46,058 nucleotides of DNA from Bigelowiella natans CCMP2755 (Eukaryota > Cercozoa > Chlorarachniophyceae). A program made the position numbers and the translations under genes. The notes beneath the pieces were generated by a model. It worked only from the letters and a program-made list of their open reading frames with translations. It made no database searches and had not been told where the DNA came from. The first letter of the stretch is position 1. Every line of letters starts with the position of its first letter. Shown piece by piece: positions 38,824 through 46,058 of this stretch. The stretch covers positions 1 to 46,058 of the forward strand of contig ADNK01002885.1 of the NCBI GenBank assembly GCA_000320545.1, read 5' to 3'.

Positions 38824-39593
38824 GGTAGATATGCCTGTGCGAATACACTGGACAGGGTGTCCTAATTCATGCGGTCAAGCTCAAGTTGCAGATATTGGCT
38901 TAATGGTTGGTTGGTTGTTGCTAGATTAAATAATCATAAGGAAACACCTGCTGCTCACTGAGAAACTAATTGCTGTCTTTAGCTACCAGCGATCAACGCT
39001 GTAACAAACAACACATCGACGAGTTTGAACATATTGATAGACAGTGTTGTTTCACATGCATCTTGAACTCACACATCCTGTGTGAATGAACGATAAATTA
39101 GGGAGGTCCTGCTAGGGTTGAGAAGGAAATTGATGGAAAAGTCAAAAAGGTTGCAGTTGAGGGAGTTAACATCTTTCTTGGAGGAAAGGTTGGCGAAGAC
39201 CCATTTCTAGGCGAGGTAATGATACTTAGTTATAACATCTATAATAATAGCAATGGCAAAGTCAATTTATTCCAATGCATACAAATCATGGATCAACAGA
39301 TGGATCTTGCCCTAATCTGCATCACGAATAGCTTCTTAGTAGCAACTTTGAGCATCATCATCATTATCAATAAGACAATGACATATTTAAAGGTTTACAA
39401 GAAGGGAGTGCCTGCAGATTATAAATATCTAATCCCTATCATGAAGGTAAAAAGAGGAAAATATTGATTACTTGTACTTGCACGCGCACACTAAATATGT
39501 ATACGTAAATGTGGTTGTTTCATGTAATGCAGCACTCACGTGGTATATCATTAGGACATCTTAAAGGAAAAGTTTGGAGCGATGGAGAAGTGA
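31462..39593 (+). CDS. Ferredoxin-type nitrite reductase, plastid-targeted leader
   Basis: Sirohaem/4Fe-4S enzyme reducing nitrite to ammonium, normally in the plastid stroma. Twenty-nine exons, all closing in phase, give 662 residues. Representative exons are 31462-31543, 31645-31720, 31932-31995, 32643-32745, 33054-33144, 33298-33393, 34226-34292, 34428-34556, 35287-35372, 36853-36915, 38135-38172, 38825-38905, 39102-39215 and 39555-39593. Landmarks are LKWAGLFHRRK, PGRFMMRLKVPNG, DITTRQNIQLRG, SGMDNVRNLVGSP, LPRKFNIAVSG, QEGLSWVGINVPAGR, the cluster ligands CTGSQFC (Cys 538 and 544) and CPNSC (Cys 579 and 583), and a C-terminal FGAMEK. Start choice: the ATG at 31462 gives a hydrophobic signal-peptide-like N-terminus (LRLLLLSAICTAIPVNA). 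A Ser/Thr/Arg-rich stretch (SRSTTPHRSTKEF) follows it, which suits targeting to a complex plastid. An in-frame ATG at 31231 would bury that signal. Confidence 0.95.
31988..32111. repeat. About 62-bp tandem duplication including a splice donor
   Basis: Two head-to-tail copies (31988-32051 and 32052-32111) begin GTTACAAGGTGATG and end GCAATATTC. They differ by one GAT unit and a few bases. The first copy contains the end of nitrite reductase exon 3 and its donor, so a second potential donor (TACAAG|GTGATG) has been created inside the intron. Confidence 0.9.
32370..32410. repeat. (TC)n microsatellite in nitrite reductase intron
   Basis: A run of TC dinucleotides lies in the intron between exons 32180-32221 and 32548-32595. 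It is simple sequence with no coding role. Confidence 0.85.
34166..34245. repeat. Partial duplication of an exon 5' end (pseudo-exon copy)
   Basis: GGCCTCTCAAACGTACA occurs at 34166-34182 and again at 34229-34245. The second copy is the start of the nitrite reductase exon 34226-34292. The first lies in the preceding intron after GATAAGAGAGAAGT, where the acceptor ATCAG of the real exon has become ATAAG. The decoy thus carries exon sequence without a good acceptor. Confidence 0.8.
35445..35497. repeat. (GAT)n microsatellite in nitrite reductase intron
   Basis: A run of about 17 GAT triplets with one GAC interruption lies in the intron between exons 35287-35372 and 35537-35590. Confidence 0.85.
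35591..35636. repeat. (TAC)n run starting at a splice donor
   Basis: The exon ending ...TACTTCAG at 35590 is followed at once by GTACTACTACTAC..., about ten TAC units that decay into ACAACTACAACC. The donor GT is the first two bases of the repeat. Confidence 0.9.
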
Positions 39594-41400
39594 TAGCAAG
39601 TCATTGATGCACAAATATCGATAATGAAATATGTATGTGTTGGGATTCGAGGACCACGGCCCATCCTAGCGACGATAGCTGCGTGAGGCGCGGCATCTCA
39701 GTCGTGCAATGGTCATCCCAACGCACATGCCATATGTAACACACATCACACGTAGTTTCATACATGTGTCCAAAGATGTGCGGTCGCGCTGTGTGTGAAA
39801 CACCGAGATATGTTGTGTCTTGTGCACGTTCATTCACGACGTCGTGATCAACGATCAATCAAAGTTAAAAAGAAGGCAAATGCAACTAGCCAACCGTCAT
39901 CAGAGTGCACCAGTGCATTGTGCATGCTGTGTTGACTGCACTGGTTCAAGCGTGCTGGCGCGCGTGCAGCGTTCAGTGTGATCGGAGTAAAAATCCAACA
40001 GAGAAAATGGAAGCTCAACAGAAAACCAAAACCACGTGCAAATCGTGCTCACTGTAAAGCCTTGAAGGCTCCATGGCGTACGCACGTGCACGAACATGTG
40101 TTGCGCGGTGTTTTTTGTGTCAAGTGTTGCAACGCACACCAACACTGGCGGAAAGTGCAGATTTTCCATCATCGCTTAGGAAGAAGAATGCAGATGTGAC
40201 ACCAAAAAGGACACCACAAATGTAGTGGATGACACATGTGCTGACAGGCTGCACGCCACAGAGCCTTGAAGGCTCCGTGTCACGAAATCATCAAAGTGCG
40301 CAAAAAAGAATTTGTCATCATTGATGTCTAGATGTGTTCGATGTGGGAGAAATGAGAATTCCTGCAGAATTTGTTGGTGAGCATTTTGGATCAGCATTGG
40401 CATGTGCATGTGTGCCTCTGCCTGCCCATCACAGTTTTCAAGGATCATCAGTTGCGATGGACCTGTCACTGTGTTTGACACCAACACCTGTGCTAGCTGA
40501 GGAATTGATCGCAAGTGGCCATTGACTGCCATGGCTCGCTCAACTGATCTGTCACAAATGCAAGTGCATCAACACAGCGACAAGGAATGCTGCAGATCAA
40601 AGGAAAGTGTGATTCATCAAAAACTGCGAATGAAAACAGCTTCACACAAATCTCAGGACAAAAGAGCTGGCAGAACATTGGGATGAAAAGGAACACATCG
40701 ATGATGAATGGATGAGCAGAATCGCTGGTAAACATCCTTTTTGTCCTGTGTGCAAATGCAAATTTGCTGCTGATGATGTTTCATTTCTGTGGATGGAATC
40801 AACAATGATCTGTCCCACCTCTGGAATGACTGCAGACTGGCCCGTGCTAGTGTGTGGATTGCAATCTGAGTGGAAACAACCAACAGACCTATCTGTCCAT
40901 CATTTGGTGGATGCACTCCTCAGGATGTTGAATTTGAAGATGGCTTTGAGGATCAATGGGTGAAACCTGGGTGCGAAAACACCATCACCGGGCTGGAGCT
41001 TTGAGGCATCGTGTTCCCGCCATCGGCCACACGTGTCAGTTCTTCACCGGAGACTCTCCCAGTCCCGACACTAACGGACACTAACGGCGGAACACTAACG
41101 GGCAATAATAAGTGCGTGTTGTGCATGGACCAGATTCAAATGATGATGGTCAAATTTGCAAAGGGAAAACATCGTGAACCCAACATGAAATTAACGCTTG
41201 AAATCAGTCAAGTCGTTATTGCACATTCCGCGCGCGTCTCATTCAGAGACAAGTCCGTGAAATAAATCTCCTGGAAGTCTCCGCGGACCTTGTCAACTGG
41301 TCAGATGCGTCGTGTCCAAACTTGAGACATGAGTTGCCGTGCGTGTGCTGCAATATTGTTCGTTTAAGTTCGAATATTGACAACTTTCACCTGCATTTTA
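39594..41400. other. Third TG/CA-rich island, shares sequence with the subtelomere
   Basis: About 1.8 kb between the nitrite reductase stop and the tRNA-synthetase gene. Triplet microsatellites are absent and CACGTG/TGCA words are frequent. The segment 39758-39781 matches the subtelomeric 451-476 in inverted orientation. GCCTTGAAGGCTCC occurs twice (40059-40072 and 40263-40276). A short tandem ACACTAACGG repeat lies at about 41065-41103. The plus-strand frame at 40712-40963 contains a CxxCxC pattern but matches no family I know. I see no reliable gene. From about 41400 the sequence returns to the ordinary AT-rich texture. Confidence 0.6.
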
Positions 41401-41696
41401 TCCTTATTTGGTAGAATTTAAATCTCCCATTACAGCAATTAAGTGAGTCCTGGTCAAGCACGTGGGTTTATGGGGGGGGACACATTAAAAAATCAAACGT
41501 TCTTTTGCTCGAACATCTCACCATAGGGAAAACCTAAAATTAGAAAGGGATTGTAGGGTACTTATTTGTATAAAGTTTTCAAATTTTGGGAAGGGGATGG
41601 TTCGATAAGGAGATTTGCTGCGTGTTAGCTGACAGCTGTCTGCGATGTTCGCAGCAGGAGAAGAAGAGAGAACGACGGGAGAGTGAACACTGCATC

Positions 41697-41969
41697 ATGG
41701 CATCTAAGGAGGAAAAGAAGGTACCTGTCTTTACTTTGATCGAATTTTCCAGTTACATCTTGCTTCACAACGGGGAGTTAGAGAACGAGCAGAAATGATG
41801 ATAGACGGACATGAGAATTTTGTTACACCTAACCGATAACCAATGGCATCAGGGGGAGGGAAAGGCAGCCACCTTTCAACTAGGTAAGAATGATGCTGCT
41901 GCCTATATTGTTTTCGTCGTAGAATTTTGGCTTTTCCTTCCTCCTCCGCACTTCCGTCTGATTCTGCAT

Positions 41970-42008
<39 letters not shown>

Positions 42009-44228
42009 ACACTCAACCCCACGCTCATATGCCCAGTCATAGTAGAGATAATAGCTTTCACAAGTATAAAGTAATATACGTGTTTGTATAAAGTAATATA
42101 CGTGTTTGTGTTGAGTGTATAGTTAAAAGCTTCTTTGTGATTGTATCACCAATGAACGCTGCTAAGCTGACTATTAACTAAATCATCATCAACTCACAGT
42201 CGAAGACTCTCCTAAATTTCCTAAAATCGAGGAAGATATGCTCAAACAGTGGAAAAAGAATAACACATTTCAGGTTGGTACGATAGCTTCTATTACGCGT
42301 GTTGTCTGCGTGTCTCCCCCCTTTTCTCTCCCTCAAAATCTCTCTCCTTACTGCTGTCGTTTAATCACATATTCACTCAGGAATCTTTGAAAAGATCTAA
42401 AGAGGCGAAACTTCCAGAATACATGTTTTACGACGGTCTGATATATGATTGATTGCTAGCATTACGAACGGATCTTACCACCATCTCACTACCTACTATC
42501 ATCATTGCTATGGTTACTACTACTTCTACTACTACTACTACTACTACTACTACTATTACACCATTTTTGTCGTCTATTTGATCATGATCATCCATGATAA
42601 CTTAGGACCTCCTTTTGCAACTGGATTGCCGCACTACGGTCACATATTGGCAGGAACCATCAAGGTATTTTAGTCACATTCTTGGTGTAATAATAGGTAA
42701 CACCAAGATCTAATAATGATGATGGAAATAATTCTGTGTTTAAATCAACACTATTTTTGTTATCTCACAGGACATCGTAACGAGGTATGCTCACCAAACG
42801 GGTCACCACGTTGAGAGACGATTTGGTAAAACACACGTAACATATCATACAGCAACAACTACTGAAGAATTATGTTCAATACATGCGCTAAGTACTGATT
42901 ATACTTGTGGCTAGAAAAATGGGTGATATATACAAGGCAAGAATGATAAGAAGATGCGTGTGCTATCTAAGACATTAATATGTATGAGAGAGCAAAAGCT
43001 AGGATGATAGTTTGATCCTCAAGAGTAAATCCTTCCTTAACGTACGATGTGAATGTGTGTTGGTGGTGGTATTCAGGTTGGGACTGCCATGGTCTGCCAG
43101 TTGAACATGAAATCGATAAGAAGCTTGGAATTAAGGTAGTAGTAGTAGTAGTATCTAAGGATGGGGGGGGGGAAGGGGACGAGATGAGGAGAAGATGAGG
43201 CCTGTTTGTTAACAGCGTATCAAAGAGTATTAGCTTCTATAAAGCAAACTGCAAGTTGTTCGTTGTAATGCATGAATGAATGACCGTGTTGGCATTAGAC
43301 TAAGGAGGATGTAATGGAGATGGGAATCGATCGATACAACGCAGAATGTAAGAATTAAAAAATGGACTATTTGTTGTTGTCATCATCATCGCCTTCGTCG
43401 TTGTACCAAACTGTTTTGTCATATTATACACCCCCGTCGCTCATTATTTTATTGTACGATTACTCCTTCAACATCATTGCCCTTGTCTTGTACCCCAGTA
43501 AGTAAAAAACCATATTAAAGGGGGGGGCTGTTACTTCGTGTGTGGTGATCATCCTGTGTGTATCTCACTTGTGCATGCTGCTGCTGCTGCTCAGGTCGTT
43601 CCATTGTGATGCGGTATTCTGGCGCATGGAGAGATATTGTCACGAGGTAACCTGCCGTCATTGTTGCTACTGTTAATTTTGGAATTATTTAAGTAAATGC
43701 TCTTATCCACTGTCTGTTTCTGTTTTGTAACCCAGTTTGTTTGTTTGTTTTAATAATGCCCTTTGGTTGGTTGGTTGGTTGGTTGTTGTAGGTGTGGGCG
43801 ATGGATTGACTTTGACAACGACTACAAAACCCTAGATACTTCCTTTATGGAGAGGTACTACGACAACATCATCTACTCTTACGTTACTACAAAGAGGAGG
43901 AGGAGGAGGAGGAGGAGGAGGAGGGAGGAGGGAGGAGGGAGGAGGGAGGAGGGAAGAGGAGTAAGGCAACGTCAACCAACCAATCATCACATGTTCCACC
44001 ATTCAAATCGTAGGTATTTTCACATTGAAATCATGACTAAATGTTGCTATTTTGTCGACTTTGACGTGTTGTATGATTGGTAGTGTCTGGTGGGTATTCA
44101 AGCAGCTTTTCGAAAAGAAGCTTGTGTACAGAGGATTTAAGGTATTAGCCATGATGATGATGATGATGCTTCTTGCTGCTGCTTCTGTTGGTGGTAGTTG
44201 TGTTGGTGAAGATGCGCTCTCAATGATG

Positions 44229-44277
<49 letters not shown>

Positions 44278-44828
44278 TTCTCTCTATCTCTCTGTGATTC
44301 TTTTACTGAATTGGTATTAATGTGTTGTTCTGTCTGAGTTACTTATTATTGGCTACTAGGTTATGCCGTACTCAACAGCCTGCACGACGCCTCTTTCAAA
44401 CTTCGAGACGCAGCAAAACTATCAAGATGTCAGAGATCCAAGTGTAATCGTTAGCTTTCCAGTCGTCGGTGGGAAGGACGTAGTAGGAGGTAGGTCAATA
44501 TGAAGCATTCATCATATCCATGATGATGATGTTATATTTATACATATATAATGAATATTTTTATATATATTGCACAACTGCAGCGTGTTGTTTGTTCCAC
44601 TTCTAAGGAGTAGTCTTGTACTGCCTTGATGATGATGATGATAATAACGTGTTGATCACGATGTAAGGCGGTGAGGAAACAGTGCATTTACTGGCATGGA
44701 CGACAACGCCATGGACACTTCCATCGAACGTGGCGTTGTGCGTCAACCCTAAATTCACATATGTTAAGGTAGGAGAACAAGAAGAGGAACAACAACAACA
44801 AGAAGAAGAAGAAGAAGGAATAAATACG

Positions 44829-44885
<57 letters not shown>

Positions 44886-46058
44886 TAATGTTACTGCTAC
44901 TACCACCACCAAATAATGAATTGGTTTACAGTGGAACAAGTCAGAGAGATAAACAATTAAGGGAGTGGTGTGGGATGTGGGCAAGATGAAGAAGAAGAAG
45001 AGAAGTAACACATGAATCATGGGCATTTTCTCTCGGTCCCCCACCAACTTCTCCCCCCTCTCTTCTCTCTTCTTCCCTCTCTTTCCGAGCGCGTGCATGT
45101 GCACTACCATTGTTACCATCGTGTTCTCTCGTCTATTCTCCTCTCTTTCCTTCCTTTGTCTCGATAGAAATGTATTTGTCGTTGGTTCATTGCATCATAG
45201 TCATCATCACCATCAATTACCATCATCATAGCTCAAAGATAACAAGAGAAACAAGATATTCATCATGGCTAAGTCGCGTCTCAGCTTCCTATACAGAGAG
45301 TAATAAATAACCACAACTTGCTAGATGATCGAAATATGATGATGATGATGATTCATTTGTTGTATAAACACAAACGATGATACTCCTGGAAACACGTTCT
45401 TATGAAGTCATGTCTAGTCCCCCGTAATAGCAGCAGCAAGCACTTGTTATATCCCTTAAGTATTCTACTATTAGTTTTCTTCATCTGACCGCTAAGACCT
45501 AAGCAACGTTCCTCCTAATACTACGTGATATCATTGTTGTGCAGTACGAAGAAGAAAAACACTGATCAGAAACAAGGCGGCGGCAAGAAGAAAAAGGTAT
45601 TAATAAGCCCCTTTAAGAAGAGGAGGAAGAGGAGGGAACCAACGCAATACACAATCCAATCAAATTCAATCCAAGCTGCTCAATAATAGCGATGATTCAT
45701 GTATGGTGTGAATACTATGTTCAGTCGAAGAAAAAGAAGAAGAAGAAGAAAGGAAATGATGCAGCAGCAGCGCAACCTGCAAAGAAAGCTGATGCCAAGG
45801 AAAAGGTTAGAAAATGATGATGATGATGACGACGATGATGATGATGAAGATACGATATGCTCTTGCCACGACAATATTCAGTGTTTTCTCTAAACTGCTG
45901 CTACTACATTATGAGTACAAAAGTACTTAAGTCTTGCTCACTATTTGACTGGTATAATATGAGCAGGAAGAAGGGGACAAAGTCAGAGGAGAAAAGGTCT
46001 GAACTTTAGTGATGATGATGATGTTAATGATGATGATGCTGATAGTCATGATGATGAT
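41697..46058 (+). CDS. IARS: Isoleucyl-tRNA synthetase, cytosolic type, 3' end beyond window
   Basis: Class I synthetase that charges tRNA-Ile. Exons 42200-42273, 42381-42435, 42606-42664, 42771-42825, 43077-43135, 43299-43347, 43595-43646, 43792-43854, 44084-44141, 44360-44489, 44668-44768, 45232-45299, 45545-45596, 45725-45805 and 45967-45996 join in phase. Landmarks are [20 protein letters not shown] (the HIGH motif as HYGH), [52 protein letters not shown], and [11 protein letters not shown] at the start of the editing (CP1) domain. After [13 protein letters not shown] the next three exons encode an unusual Lys-rich insert (runs of [14 protein letters not shown]) not found in the human enzyme. 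The start is tentative: an exon 41697-41720 (MASKEEKK) ends in a phase that does not fit 42200, so a small exon may be missing between them. The catalytic KMSKS region and C-terminus lie outside the window. Confidence 0.92.
44231..44294. repeat. (TC)n microsatellite in tRNA-synthetase intron
   Basis: A long TC run with scattered TTTC and ATC interruptions lies between exons 44084-44141 and 44360-44489. Another compound CA/TA run occurs at about 44828-44879, in a later intron of the same gene. Confidence 0.85.

Noticed and set aside
40712-40963. Open frame with a CPVCKCKF metal-binding-like pattern in the third island
   Set aside because: Only one half of a zinc ribbon is visible, no partner cysteines are suitably placed, and the island gives Cys-rich translations in several frames.

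Overview
This is the left end of a nuclear chromosome from an intron-rich eukaryote, most likely a microbial alga. It opens with about 216 bp of TTAGGG-type telomere repeat and continues inward through seven multi-exon genes. Exons are short (about 25-200 bp), and nearly all introns follow GT-AG. The stops I could place are TAA, TAG and TGA in normal use, so the genetic code is standard. Introns and spacers are full of di- and trinucleotide microsatellites. The nitrite reductase gene appears to encode a signal peptide followed by a Ser/Thr/Arg-rich stretch. That is the kind of leader used for plastids bounded by extra membranes, so I infer an alga with a secondary plastid. A chlorarachniophyte-like organism would fit, but the species cannot be proved from this sequence.

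Layout from left to right: telomere (1-216); subtelomeric island (217-668); ESS2/DGCR14 splicing-factor homologue (minus, 669-5016); synaptobrevin-type R-SNARE (plus, 5279-6571); spacer with diverged repeats (6572-7819); RPAP3/SPAG1-like TPR co-chaperone (minus, 7820-13447); calmodulin/centrin-like EF-hand protein (plus, 14280-15986); GC- and TG/CA-rich island (16034-about 18050); large protein with two GAF-like modules and two C2H2 zinc fingers (plus, 18811-25165, 5' end not found); second island (about 25170-26200); assimilatory nitrate reductase (minus, 26213-31147); ferredoxin-type nitrite reductase (plus, 31462-39593); third island (39594-about 41400); cytosolic-type isoleucyl-tRNA synthetase (plus, 41697 to the window end, incomplete). 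Exon joins were made by eye using reading-frame phase and family similarity. Where every phase closes (SNARE, EF-hand, nitrate reductase, nitrite reductase, GAF/zinc finger) the models are strong. ESS2, RPAP3-like and the first tRNA-synthetase exon keep unresolved joins.

The most interesting part is the nitrate block. Nitrate reductase and nitrite reductase are head-to-head about 314 bp apart, around a 17-bp palindrome. The nitrate reductase is unusual at both ends: it starts with a predicted membrane anchor, and it ends in a shortened cytochrome-b5-like domain that has lost both haem-ligand histidines and has no FAD/NADH module after it. Next to it lies the GAF-GAF-C2H2 gene, whose GAF modules resemble those of plant NIN-like nitrate regulators. 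I propose, as inference only, a subtelomeric nitrate cluster with a remodelled reductase and a candidate regulator. Two genome-scale oddities also stand out: triplet repeats that start exactly at splice donors (GTAGTAG..., GTACTAC...), and gene-poor islands of different base composition that share sequence with the subtelomere.
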